Positions 34,793-46,720 of a DNA stretch of 64,000 bases are shown piece by piece. Source of the stretch: Mercurialis annua (Eukaryota; Streptophyta; Magnoliopsida; Malpighiales; Euphorbiaceae); NCBI RefSeq assembly GCF_937616625.2, contig NC_065570.1, forward strand, positions 65,561,665 through 65,625,664, given 5' to 3'. The number at the start of each line of letters is the position of its first letter. Within the stretch, counting starts at the first letter, position 1. The notes beneath the pieces were generated by a model. That model ran no database searches. It was not told the DNA's origin and was given only the letters and a program-made list of their open reading frames with translations. Both the position numbers and the translations under genes were made by a program.

Positions 34793-37747
34793 TTATGTGT
34801 TTAATGTTTAAGTTAGTCTGTTTATGTGTTTTCAATATTCGCGTTAGAATTGAAAAACATAAACTACAGATATAGATCATATCCTTAAACAAAAAGAAAT
34901 ACACATATAAGTAAACATTAAAAGTAAATGATAAATGAGAATTGATAAGTTAAGGATGTTAGAAACGTGCATCCTTAAAATAGAAATCAATAATTATTGA
35001 TAAACAACCAAATGATGTGAAGCAATAATAATCCTAATGTGAGGATAAAGTATTAGGATTAAGAAACTTGAAATGTTACGAAGAAGTAGTTTGAAAGAAG
35101 CTTACAAAGTGAGTATTGCAGTTTTGTTTTAAAAGAATGTATTATTGTGCTCAGATGCATCATGAATGCATATTGCAACAATCACTATAGAAAAAGGAAT
35201 ACTTGAATTCCATATACTTATACAAAATGATTTTTGATAGGACATGCATCATGTATATTAGTATATCAAAGAGAAAGAGGATATATAGCAACTCTTTGGG
35301 GATGAGAGATGTCATCACCCTGAGCCACAATTGTACAAAAGTTTTAAAATGTGAATTGTTAGATTCACAGTTTTGAAGAGATAAATTTAAAGAAAATCCA
35401 GCTGGTACACACATATACTTGTATATGTGGGTGAATATGTGTATATGCACATATGTTTGAAACGATTGGTTTGAGAAACCATTCGTTTATAAAACAAAAT
35501 TTTGTGAAATAAATTGTTGAGAAACAATTTGTTCACAAAACAAACTGTATTTGTTTTAAAATGTAAGCATACTCAAACGAAAACTCTGTAATAATGTCAA
35601 GATAGGATACAAGATAGCGAAAATAAGATGTCGTGATTTTTATTGTTCATAATAAACAATAAAGATCTGGATTCTAATATTTCATTCCGAAACATCAGAA
35701 ACTAATAAGGATTGAGAAGAGTAGGAAGTGAGAATTTACATTCTTACTCTAAGATAGACTAAGAGATAAGTCTAGTGATGGACTTTTATGATAAATAAAA
35801 GTTCAAGACTAGATAATAGAAGATAATTGCGATTAAGATAAGAGAGAGTAGGATATAATTAAACACAACTCGGTTAGTTTGACTTTAAGTAACTGTCGGT
35901 GAACAAAGTCATACGCATGTGTTTAATTAAAATGGATCAGAGATTGGTCTTACAGACAGAGCAGATGTCAGTAATGGACATATCTCTTGAATCCAAACGA
36001 GTGGTTAGATAAACCAAAACTCATAAGTCTGAGAGGAGTAAACCTCAGCACTTAACCAACAAATAACAACAAATCAACTAAAAGACAGATGATAAAAAAG
36101 GAAAATAATTCTAAGAACCAAGTAGTTACACTACTAGTTCTGATTTGAATAAAGAGAGTCGTTGATTATGTTAACGACTGACAGACTTTGTGAAGTCGTG
36201 TCAAATAAGGTATTCATTAATAAATGATTATTAATTATTTAATGAATAAACAATATACTTAAACAGTATAATAAACCTTGGATTAACATTAATGGAAATG
36301 TTATCAAGGTGAGAAAGAGATAAAAATAGTGAACTGAAGGAGTAAGTTTCAGATATTATCTGGATACTAACAGAATATAGTAAAACCCCATTAATTAGTG
36401 ATCGAACCGTTAGATCGGTTTGATTTTGGGATATGATAATCCCAGGACGGTTATCTAAGTTTTAACCGTTGCGATTGACGAACGGAGAGGAATATGATGC
36501 TTGATGATGAAGGTTATGCTGTGAAACTTGCGTGAATTTTGGCAGTGAGCCAAAAGCGCAAGTGATCACGATAATAAGTATAAACTTTAATTAACTTGAA
36601 ATTATCAACATAAGCTCCATATATGTAAAAAAATGAATTTAAAAACTGTATTGAGACCGTAATTTCAAAAGATAGAAATTTCGAGAACCGAGCCTTATGA
36701 CTGTAAAGTCGAGGCTGACTGGTAACGGAATATACATGTAATGTACATGTATTTTGAATGTCGGGCCAGAAATGCATAATGCATGGCCGACTAAAAGTGG
36801 AAAATATTTAATAAACATTTTGTTTAAATGTGAAAATGTTTTGAAAATGGAGCAAAAGTTGATAGTCAGTTAATTAAACGTGATAGTAACAGCTATAGCA
36901 CAGTTATGAAAACTGTTAGCTGTGATCAAGGAAGATATGTATATGGAGAAGAAGTTAAGAAGTCTAATTAACATTGGATATCCCGAAAACTAGTAATGGA
37001 AATATAGTTTTGCGATGACTGTGAAGGAAGTTAAAAGGTGTTTTACGATAAGATAGTTAGACTATAACCACACCCACACCTATTCAACCACATTCCTGCA
37101 AGAGAGAAGATCAGTTACCCAATCTGTAACAGGAAGTTACTATAGATTGAGGAGTAAATAAAAGGACATTCTATACAAGGTATAGAAACGTAAGGAAACT
37201 AAAAGATGAGTGGTTAGTTATGAAACAGTAATCATAAAACATACTAAAAAAAAATCATCTCAATAATAAGATGAGCCATAAACAAACAACTACGGTTGAA
37301 AAGAAAACAAAAGAAAGAAAAAAATAAAAAAAATAAAGATATGCGACAAAAGTGGTATACTAAAAGTGTAGTTATCAGAAACTAGCAAAGGTAACCTAGT
37401 TTTATGATAACCCTGGAGTAAGTTAAATGATGCTAACTTACACACTTGGATCGCTTAGCAAGAAAGACTAGAGATTAGTCCTTGGAATGGTTGCAAGACG
37501 CTAAGCTAAGGAGTAAAAGATATTCCATACAAATAATAGGATCAAGAGAAGTATAAAAGTGGATAATCTGTTGCGGAACGGAAGTTCAAACAGATGATAA
37601 GAACAACAGCGAGTAAGAGAGATATGATTGAGAATGCCAGTCAAGATGGTGCTATACTTTCTGAAGCATGAAGTGAGATTAAGTATGAGTAAAGTTTGGA
37701 TTATAAGTAAAAAGTAAGTATATGTAAATTCGAGGACGAATTTATAT
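34793..37747. other. Non-coding interior of the retrotransposon
   Basis: About 3 kb without any reading frame that matches pol. Both strands are full of stops. The sequence is AT-rich and purine-rich on the plus strand. I found no second gene, so pol has been replaced or has decayed beyond recognition. Confidence 0.7.
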
Positions 37748-37760
37748 AAGGGGGAGAGAA
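37748..37760 (+). promoter_or_regulatory. Polypurine tract
   Basis: AAGGGGGAGAGAA directly before the 3' LTR, the expected plus-strand primer. Confidence 0.9.
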
Positions 37761-40700
37761 TGTAATAACCCGGAAATTTAAGGATTTAAAATATAGCCAC
37801 GTGTCTAATATTTTATTAGACGGGAGTAGGTAAATTAAATTTAAAGATAAATTTAATTTACAAGTGTCCCTAAATTTTTAATATGGCTATAGGATTGCAA
37901 ATTTAAATTTCTAGAATTTAAATTTGATTAGTTATATAGTTAACAGAGAGAATATGGATTTATGAATTGGGTGCAGAATAATTCATAAGTCCCTAGCGAA
38001 TATTTTTGGTGCCAATATTCGCAAAATATTTTAAAAAGGTTATCGTGAAAATTTGATAAAATTTGGAAGCAGAAATTTTATCAAGCGCAGTCAATGCGGG
38101 CTTAATAAGTCAAAAATGATTTATTAAGAATAAAATATAAGTCGGATGGGAATAAAAAGTATATTTTTATTCTTGTTATATTTTTTTTGGTTTTTGGTAA
38201 AATTTTCACGAAATTTGGAAATCGTTTCCGTTTAGGCTACGGACGACTAGTTTAGAAGTTGGTTTAAAGTGCATGATTGAGCTAGTACTAAATAGCACTT
38301 TAGCCAATCATATATATATCACATTAGGTTATCATTTAAGGCTCAGAAGCCTTATATCATTTCCTTTTCAAAAGGAAAAAGAGCAGAAGCTCTGTGGTTG
38401 ACGGCGAAAGTTAGGGTTTCGGCCGCTTCGCTCGTTTCTCGATTCTAACTCCATTTCTTCAACGATTACTCAAATAATCGAGGTAGTATACCCGTATTAA
38501 ATGTTTATTTTGATATATATCGATATATTTTGAATATATATTCGTTTATAAACGGTTACCGTATCGAATCGAACGTAAACGTATTAGTTTTACGTTTCGA
38601 ACGTGAATATGGATAGATTGGAATGTGTATACGTGTTAGGGGCGGAAAAATGGAGTTAAAGCACGTCGGAAAGCCCGGGAAATCAACTTTCCCGGGGCTG
38701 TGCACTCGGGTGCACGAACGTGCACCATTTGGTGCACGAACGTGCACCATGAGAGGGTGCACGAACGTGCACCCAAGGTGCACGAACGTGCACCATCTGG
38801 GGTGCACGAACGTGCACCAATTGTGCACGATCGTGCACTGCCCTGGGGTGCACGATCATGCACCCAAGGTGCACGATCGTGCACCGTGCCGAGACGCTGA
38901 CGGATAGGGATTTGTTTTTGGGCTTTTTGCCCTAAGAACTTGACGTAGTTTCGTTGATTCGAAAACGTTTTAAAACGATAACTTGTGTTAGAAGAAATTG
39001 AAAAGGTTTTATATACTAAACCTAAAGACTTTTAAAAGGAGATTTTAAAAGTAAAGTTAAACGTTTATAATGGACTTTAAAAGAGTTAAAGTCAATGTTT
39101 AAACGGTTTTAAAGATTTAGCAATCGCTTTTGCTAAATACTTAGTATATGACCGAGAATTGTTTTGACAATTAGGTCTATACTATAAATGGTTTTCTTTA
39201 GGTATTGTGATACCTAAAATAACTTCTAGAGTGAAGTTAGAACGTTTTCTCAAAACGAGAATTTATAATATGGTTTTAAAAACAGACCATAAGTGTTACG
39301 TGTTTGAATGATTATATGTTTGACCTAGATCTGGGTTTAAGGACCTAGAAATTTTATAGGAAACATATATTGATGTGTTTTATCCTGTTTGCTTTGTGTG
39401 TTTAGTCCGACCAGCTAGCCAGCAGTCTGACCACAACCACAGGATTAAGTTCCAGACCTAGCGGTGTTTGTGAGTTCATTTGTTTACTTTTGAATATTAG
39501 TATTCAATTGTTTTTAAATCACAAATCGCACTAAGTATGAAACTTAGCCAAGGAAGATCCACTGAAACGAGCTATCTATTGGGCAACAATAGGACTGTGT
39601 GATCACCGGTGTTAATGAACTAGATGAGAGGTAAATATTATAAGCATACATATTGAGATTAGGTTTTAAGCCAGATGCTTATAAAGCGGCTTAAACCTAA
39701 TGGGTAGTCCTGAGGTGGCAGTGATTTAAGTTCCGGCCCAGCAACCCTATACAGAGTCAAGATGGCTGTGATACATATGTATACAGCACATCCTGTATTA
39801 AACAAGAGTTGTGCATATGCATTATATATAAGATAGCATTATAACGTAATCAGGATTAGGGTTTCATTTGGATTGAGGACTGGTAATATTTTTATATATC
39901 GATATTTTGTCTATATGCGATTTTGGTATTTAACTGTAAACCTATCTACTCACTCAGAAATATTTATATTTCTGACTCCGTTGTTGTTTATCATTTTCAG
40001 GTACCTAGCTACCGGGTCTGGTCGAGCTTCCATCCTTTTCCATCAGGGAAGCTTATTCTGTTGTTATGTAAATAACACTTTAAACTCTTAGATGCTGCAA
40101 TAGTGTATATAGGTTTGATATGCCTGTGGCCACGTCATGGTTCCTCTGTCTATATACTCTGATAGGAACCTGACTTTGTCTAGCTCTAATAAGTGGCTAC
40201 TTAATAGGCATATGGTGTTGTATGGTGTCCCCTACGGGTGGGCCAAGCTTCGCGTCTTTGGTCTGCAAAGACACTGTGTGTAGTTTTAGCTGGCCTTACG
40301 TTTGTGTGCCTGCTGTGCATGTTTTTAAATATGTTTGATATAACGCTTTGAAAAGGAAAGTGTTCTATATATTTTATTAAACATATTGTTCGGGTGCGCG
40401 GTTAGAAACAGGGCTGCCTGCGAGGCAAGGCACGTGAGCCAAGTCCCTGTACCACCGCACCGGTTTTCAGAAATGCGCGTGGGTCAGAATAACTAGGGTT
40501 ATTCAACCAGCATTCTTGAAAGCGCGATATCGCCTATATGAATATTTTCAGAATGTGTTTTCCGCACTAAACGGAAAAATGTTTTAACGATGTTTTTCTG
40601 AAAACGGGTCGTACGCGAGGTACGATCTAGATTTATATATATTTATATTTAGGAGGCGAAAAATTTATAGAGGTTTTAGGCTTGCTACGGGTTTCGGAAC

Positions 40701-40764
40701 AACCATTCCCATTCCCTAGCGCCGGTCTCGGCTCGAGTTTCGAGGCGGAAATCGGGTCGTGACA
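37761..40764 (+). repeat. 3' LTR of the gag-only retrotransposon
   Basis: Same length as the 5' LTR and almost identical. Differences are seen at offsets corresponding to 30872, 31150, 31156, 32263, 32445, 32555, 33068 and 33197 of the 5' copy (approximate positions). All but one are transitions. Confidence 0.95.
38709..38885. repeat. Palindrome array in the 3' LTR
   Basis: An exact counterpart of the array at 31388-31564, offset by 7,321 bp, with all eight units preserved. Confidence 0.95.
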
Positions 40765-40769
40765 CCAGT

Positions 40770-41354
40770 GAACCGGCCGGGGCACTCGATGAAAGGGAAA
40801 AACACTGAGCAAGTACGAGAAACTGGTCCCGCTCCACTTTATTAAAAACAAGGACATATACCAAATAAATAATTATCTAAATTGGAATTTTGAACATAAA
40901 AATTCCACTGACCTGTAAAAAGTGTAATCCTTGGAGATGCGATAATACATCGAATGATAAATGATTACAAGTGACGGAGATACACGATTTAAATACCGAA
41001 AAATCCAATATTTAAAAATTGAATCGAGGATAACTGGAAAGGAAGTTTTCAGTCATTGACTTGAATATATTGTAGAACTCTACTCAACGGAATATGGAGG
41101 TACTTATGGCCAATCGGGCCAATCTCGTTAAAGTCTCACCTATTGAATTTCTAAATTTGTTAAATAATCTGATTTGACCCCGCACTTGATAAATATATAA
41201 ACCTTGAACCCCGATCCGTGTCCACCTGCCACTCGAAACATTTTAGAAGAATTTGTGTACGGAGAGGTTCAATGTTTATGTATTTATTAAGTTCAGGGGT
41301 CAAATCGGATTATTTAATAAGTTCAAGAGTTCGATAAGTAAGATGTTCAGTTTA
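40770..41354. other. Intergenic DNA between two transposons
   Basis: No gene recognised. The start is GC-richer (GAACCGGCCGGGGCAC) than the surroundings. About 41115-41220 and 41250-41345 are loosely complementary (the TTGACCCC and AGGGGTCAAAT regions), perhaps an old MITE. Confidence 0.4.
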
Positions 41355-41357
41355 GAG

Positions 41358-42332
41358 CACTACTAGAAAACTGTCGATTAGCGACGGATTTTAGCGACGG
41401 ATTTCAAATCCGTCGCTAAAATCAGATTTAGCGACGGATTTAGCGACGGATTTTAAATCCGTCGCTAAATCCTTAAAAAAATTGGCGGGATTCATCCCGC
41501 CAATTTTTTTTCACTTTTAGCGACGGATTTCAAAATCCGTCACTAAAAGTGTTACATTTAGCGACGGATTTCAGAATCCGTCGCTAAATGCTTACTTTTA
41601 GCGACGGTTTTCAGAATCCGTCGCTAAAAGTATTAATTCTATTAAAAAATAATTATTTATTTAAAAATATTTATTTGTTAAAAAATATTTATTTATTAAT
41701 AAAATATTTATTTATTAAACGATATTTATTTATTAATAAATTAATTATTTATTAAAGAATTAATTATGTATAAAAAATAATTATTTATTAAAAAAATAAA
41801 TATTTATGAAAAAATAATTATTTTATAATGAGGCTGTTAATTGCGGGAGTAAATATTCGTTCATTTTAGTTATATTTAAATATAATATACATAGATATGT
41901 ATCAAGAATTTGAGCTGGATAAGATGGAGTTACGCGCGGAGGAACTAGAAGGTTAAAGAGGTTTGACTGAGAGCAATTGAAAGATGGGTGACCTACTGGG
42001 AAGTTTGCGAAAATTGTCGGAGGATGATGATAGGTGACCTATCGCGGGTGGGTGGGTGACCGTGGGCTATAGATTAAATAATATTTTATTTTTAGCTTTA
42101 ATTAAAAAAATTAATTTTTTTATTTTTTTTTAAAAAAAAAAATTAGTGACGGATTAAAATCCGTCGCTAAATTTTTTAAAATCCGTCGCTAATTTTTTCT
42201 TTCCGTAGCTAAATGATTTAGCGACCAGGAATTTAGCGACGGATTTAATCCGTCGCTAATGCCATTTAGCGACGGATTTATGCCATTTAGCGACGGAAAA
42301 ATCCGTCGCTAAATGACATATTTCTAGTAGTG
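41358..42332. mobile_element. Non-autonomous CACTA element with 3-bp TSD
   Basis: The terminal inverted repeats are CACTACTAGAAA and TTTCTAGTAGTG, and the target duplication is GAG (41355-41357 and 42333-42335). Subterminal zones at 41385-41630 and 42145-42315 consist of direct and inverted copies of TAGCGACGGATTT, the kind of repeats bound by the CACTA transposase. The middle has an AT-rich tandem tract of ATATTTATTTATTAA-like units (about 41640-41830) and no transposase gene, so it depends on a partner element. Confidence 0.93.
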
Positions 42333-42335
42333 GAG

Positions 42336-42852
42336 GTTTAATGTGAAAAAGGATACGAGTTCAGATGTCAAACTATATATTCAGCCTATATATAATGACT
42401 TGTAAGGATACGAATATTATTGGTATTAAAAATATTTGTACCGGTATTATTTATTTCAATGATCTATCATATATGAATGTAATTGACAAATAGATTACAC
42501 TATGTGTTTATATTCTGCTGACACTAAATTCTTTCAGTTTCTGTAGTACTATGAGAAATACATTTCATAGAAAAGAGAAGCATGCAAAACGACAACTTTA
42601 ATCAATATGAAAAAGTTACTACTAGTACTATATATATCTTGGTCTTTTCATATATTTTGGTCTTATCAATACTCCAAGGATTACATGTTCAAGATCTTGG
42701 TCTAATCACATCTCCAAGGGGTATTGGAGTAGCTACTAAATGTTCATGGCCTTAATTAAACAAATCATTAATTACTTAGCACTTTACTAATAGAGTCAAT
42801 ACCCCCGTCCCCCGCCCCCAAACAATTTTTTTAAAAAGATTTATGAAAATTA
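42336..42852. other. Intergenic DNA
   Basis: No supported gene. C-rich CCCCCGTCCCCCGCCCCC at about 42802-42820 is reminiscent of the 3' body of the SINE family nearby but cannot be assigned. Confidence 0.35.
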
Positions 42853-43302
42853 GGCTTAATCATTGAAAATTAATACTCCATCTTTACCAACGAACTATAG
42901 CTTAATCATTGAAAATTAATCCTCCCACAAGCGCTCCCCCCTCCCCAATTATCAAAAAAAAAAAAAATACTCCATCTTTCGATTTTTTTTATGATCCAAA
43001 TTTTCAAAATCATCAATTTTATCTCATTTTTAAATTTTCAGTTTAATTGTAGTCATTTATTTAAATTGGAGCAGCAAAAAATTTAAATATGTCATTCATA
43101 TTTAAAATTCTTGATGCATGCTAAAAAGAAAAATTATAACAATATAAATCAATAAAATGGGCACATTTAAATTTTTTTCCCACTCTAATTTGAACAAATG
43201 ATTAAAACTAAAACTGAAAATTTAAAGAATTGACTAAAGCTTACGATTTTAAAAGTTTAGCCATAAAAAAATTTAAAAATGGGGTAGTTTTACGACTAAG
43301 CC
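42853..43302. mobile_element. Fold-back MITE of the GGCTTAAT group, interrupted by a SINE
   Basis: The ends are GGCTTAATCATTG and GACTAAGCC. The flanks TGAAAATTA and TAAAAACTA match at 7 of 9 positions. The arms share the TTTATGATCC/TTTAGCCATAAA type mirror found in the element at 4981. A SINE sits in the left arm at 42886-42966. Confidence 0.65.
42886..42966 (+). mobile_element. Rearranged SINE with 13-bp TSD
   Basis: It is flanked by ATACTCCATCTTT at 42873-42885 and 42967-42979. It starts ACCAACGAACTATAGCT (SINE head) and ends CTCCCACAAGCGCTCCCCCC plus an A-tail (SINE body). The central tRNA part with the B box is missing. In its place is a stretch of about 20 bp (TTAATCATTGAAAATTAAT) identical to the host sequence just upstream of the insertion. 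Confidence 0.8.
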
Positions 43303-44448
43303 TAAAAACTAAGGATTAATCATGTAAAAATAAAATTGTTATTTTTTATTTTTTTTATCATTTGTTATTTTTAAATATAAGCAAAACTTTTAAATTTAGT
43401 AATGTTAAACTATATTTAAAGTTAACAATAAAATAACTTAATCTCGGTAAATATGAAGCGATGTATTAAAATATGTAGTTATTAAATTTTATGAATAAAC
43501 TATACAGATAAAATAGAATTTTAAATATATATACACTATTTTGTTTTAGGTTTGTTATAAAATATCCTCACTTTTTGCATTTTTTTATTTAAACACTATT
43601 TAAAAATCATGGCACTGTATATTTCAACTTTTTATTTTGTGGCATATATTGCGTAAGTGCCTTATATGACATCGTTTTGATCATTCAAACGGCCAAACAC
43701 GACATTATTTTTACGGAAAGTAACGTATAAAATACAAATCGGACATAGAAATGAAAAGTTTAAAGAAATTGGGATGAGAGAAGAGACGTTTTTTAAATTG
43801 TGATTATCTTTTTCTTTCGTCATATGTATATTGGAATTAAATTATTGTTTATTTTTTAAATTAATAAACTACTAAAATAAAGAAAATTGATTAAATCTAT
43901 AATAAAGGAAAATAGTTAATTTTTTGGATTATTATGTCATATAAACTAATGACATCCATATTAATTTTGTTAGCATATATATATAATATATGTGTGTGTG
44001 TATAACCGTAACATTCGCAGCATAAGAAATGGAAGAATAGATAAGAAAATGTCGAAATTTTATTCATCATCTAATTAAGAAAGCACACAATCTTATACAA
44101 CAATCGTAATTAAATAAATTCAATCTGATTAATAAATCTTCATTACACCCCAATTCCTTGTCCAGCCCTTTTTTTTCCTCATTTCTTGAAATTTATATAA
44201 CACTATACATAAATAAATATGTATTACTTATTATTATGATTTAATTTATACCAGAACAAATCGTTGCGATTTGGTTTGGTGCATGGTCTAATTAATCAAT
44301 TGAACTGTAAATTAACTGTACAGTCCAAGTCAATTTAGCACATGCTTCTCTATATAAACATTAATCAATTATTCACAAACAAAAATTAATCCAATCATTT
44401 CCCAAAGCAATTAACATAAGCACAACACAAACACATGCAGACACCAAT
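43303..44448. other. Intergenic DNA downstream of the AP2/ERF gene
   Basis: AT-rich. The last few hundred bases should hold the 3' untranslated region of the minus-strand AP2/ERF gene. A short (TA)n(TG)n tract is at about 43977-44002. Confidence 0.4.
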
Positions 44449-45251
44449 TTAAAGATAAAGACTATTACCATGATCATGAATTATATCACCACCGCCATCA
44501 CCATCACCATCACCATCACCATCACCATCACCATCATCATTATCACCTGTTTCTTGATCTTGAATTTCAAATGGTGGGCTTGGACAGTTTCTATTAAGAA
44601 GCTCTTCAATCATTTGCAGTGCAATTCTTTGTTCTTCATCCATTTCTGTTCTTAATTCCGGTTTCCCTTTCAATATTGTCTCCGATGATGATTCAGGTAA
44701 CGGCGATACTGTACTCTCAGAAACCCGATGATGAGTTCTCTCTCCAAGTTGCACTGTCATGACCCAATTCGAATCGGACTTTTTTCCGGCTCTTTTTTGC
44801 CATACCCCGATGTGGGAATTCTCATTGTCAAGCCTTAGACACGTCATCGACGGCGACGGAGTCTTGCTGCACTTTCGAAGCTTCGCATGGAGAATTTCCG
44901 ATAAACCATTTGATGTGGAAGAAGTTGAAGAACTAGTATTATCAGACTCAGCAGATTTAGAGTCTCCGTTTGATGTTTGAGTAATCGGAAAGTTCGTTTT
45001 TGCGTTACGTCCGCTCATCAATATTGCAGCTTGATCGTAAGCTTTTGCTGCCTCTTCTGCTGTTTCAAATGTTCCGAGCCAAATTCTTCTCTTTCTGTAG
45101 AATATATATTAATATATGAAAAATATGGGAAAAGGAATTGGAAAAAATAAATAGAGATTTAAGAATATTACAGCAAAGGGTGTCGAATTTCGGACACCCA
45201 AGAACCCCAGTGTCGCTGCCTGACTCCTCGGAACTTCTTTGATTGCACCAT
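44449..45251 (-). CDS. AP2/ERF transcription factor, SHINE/WIN1 clade
   Basis: Two exons on the minus strand, 45251-45172 and 45094-44449, with a 77-bp GT-AG intron, give 241 residues. The AP2 domain covers about residues 5-62 and begins [20 protein letters not shown], with the conserved R-G-V-R, the W-G-SWVSEIR strand, then [20 protein letters not shown]. The intron falls after codon 26, as in the SHN genes. The conserved middle part ([20 protein letters not shown]) and the C-terminal MIEELL motif are also present. Members of the clade switch on cutin and wax genes in the epidermis. The end is unusual: an acidic (Gly-Asp)n tract from a hexanucleotide repeat makes the protein longer than the usual 190-200 residues or so. 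Start chosen at the only Met before the AP2 domain. Confidence 0.93.
44490..44534. repeat. (CCATCA)n hexanucleotide repeat within the coding region
   Basis: About seven hexanucleotide units that read GAT-GGT on the coding strand and give a Gly-Asp tract near the C-terminus of the AP2/ERF protein. It stays in frame because each unit is two codons. Confidence 0.9.
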
Positions 45252-45414
45252 TGACAGAAAGTACAGAAATGATCAGAGAAGAAGACAGAGAGTGAATAGA
45301 AAAAGTACGTAAAATGTCGGCAAAATTAAAATAAAAGAGAGAGAAAGATTTGTACGAAAGGAAAGGCTCACGCACATAAAAACTATACATTATAATTTAG
45401 CTTTGTTTCTGGTG

Positions 45415-45428
45415 GTTCTTTATAAATT
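45415..45428 (-). promoter_or_regulatory. TATA-like box of the AP2/ERF gene
   Basis: On the minus strand TTAATTTATAAAGAA lies about 170 bp upstream of the start codon, a reasonable distance for a plant core promoter. Confidence 0.4.
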
Positions 45429-45429
45429 A

Positions 45430-46556
45430 ATGAAAGTTTCCAATATGTTACCTACCAAAATTAATTAACTGGGGTTTCTTCTCTGTACCGTATCATCTAC
45501 CTCTTTGAAGGCCATGCATAAATAACCATGTGAAGAGAAAAAGGTTAAATATTGAATTTGATGGGACATGTGTTTAGTTGTTCTGTACGAGATAATTCAA
45601 TAATTTTTAAAAATAGAACACAATAAAACAATTCATTTTTTCTCGATAGCTAATAATTAACTAGGTAGTTAAAGTAAATATTCATCAAATCTTTAGCTGG
45701 TTGGTACGGTTTAAAGCATGTAGAGAAACCCTATTCTTTGACCACGTATGTATGTATGTCAAAATATCTCAAATTTTGTTTATGTGTCAATAGAAGGTGT
45801 ACTGGACCTGTGTAAAATTGTCTTAAATAAATCAATGTACAACATTGCTCCAGATAACACTATTGTGGGTAGTCACCTAAAGAGTTGATATTTTTTTTTT
45901 TTAAAATAAACTGATTATTTAACATGATGTTACAGTTTTTATGATGGAAAAGTTGAGAGTTTGATCACTGACACGTGCTTTTGGAAGTAGGTTTGATTTG
46001 GGTATTACGTCTTCCTTCAAATGCTTCTATGTTCAATTTCAATGCTTCCTTTTAGCTATTATAGAAGTATGTGGATTTGTTTAGGTGATTTGGTAACATA
46101 GGAGATATGAACAAGTCACAACAAATGGATTTTCAAATAAAAACAAACAGACATCAAGAATTCAGTCTATAACTGTTTCCTTAGAGCCGTTTTTAGTACA
46201 GTTATTCAAATTCATGATCTTTTCCTTATTAATACTATTGATTAACCTGTAAGAGTATTTGATTGTAAATGAGTTAAAATGTAAAATCCACATACATATG
46301 AATATGCTTAAGTTATAATGTGACTCATTTATAATGAATGATTTAATACTCAGCTACAATACATAACCGGCCACTTAGAGATGAACATTGAAACGGACAA
46401 TCAGAGAATTAAAAATTCTGGCCAGACCCATTTCAGATACTATATTAGAAATATAATGATTAATAGGTAGGAGTATTTGATTACAAATGGAATAGAATGT
46501 AATAATCCACATGCATATAAATGTGTTTAGGTTATCTTATAATCTACTAATTCTTT
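45430..46556. other. Upstream region of the AP2/ERF gene
   Basis: Promoter and intergenic DNA. Two diverged copies of a segment of about 80 bp (around AGGAGTATTTGATTACAAATG near 46460 and AGAGTATTTGATTGTAAATGAG near 46250) are seen. No second gene. Confidence 0.4.
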
Positions 46557-46720
46557 TAAGCCTAATTACTAAAAAAAACTCACCTTGTAACTTTTTTGCG
46601 TTTATACCCTAACTTAGAAAAAAGTTCAATTGTACCCTATTTTTGATTTTTATGTTTCATCTGTACCCCAAAGATTTAAAATGACCTCTTTTTATTTGAA
46701 AATAAATTCAATCCCGGTTA
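46557..46720. repeat. Single arm of a long-TIR MITE
   Basis: It matches the left arm of the element at 2476 (TTTGCGTTTATACCCT, then TTCAATTGTACCCT and CTGTACCCC). The opposite arm is missing, so this is a truncated copy. Confidence 0.5.

Larger units (their letters stand above)
30440..40764 (+). mobile_element. Young non-autonomous Ty3-type LTR retrotransposon (gag only)
   Basis: Two LTRs of 3,004 bp each (TGTAATAACCCGG...GGGTCGTGACA) frame a 4,317-bp interior. The host 5-bp duplication CCAGT is present at 30435-30439 and 40765-40769. PBS and PPT are intact, but the only coding region is a shortened gag (33944-34792); protease, RT, RNase H and integrase are missing. This is the TR-GAG layout, which needs enzymes from an autonomous relative. 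By eye the LTRs differ at about eight positions (roughly 0.3 percent), so the insertion is recent. It lies 57 bp beyond the duplicated target of the MULE. Confidence 0.95.

Noticed and set aside
34793..37747. Possible hidden pol genes in the Ty3-type element
   Set aside because: I looked for RT (YVDD-like), integrase and protease motifs on both strands and saw none; stops are dense.
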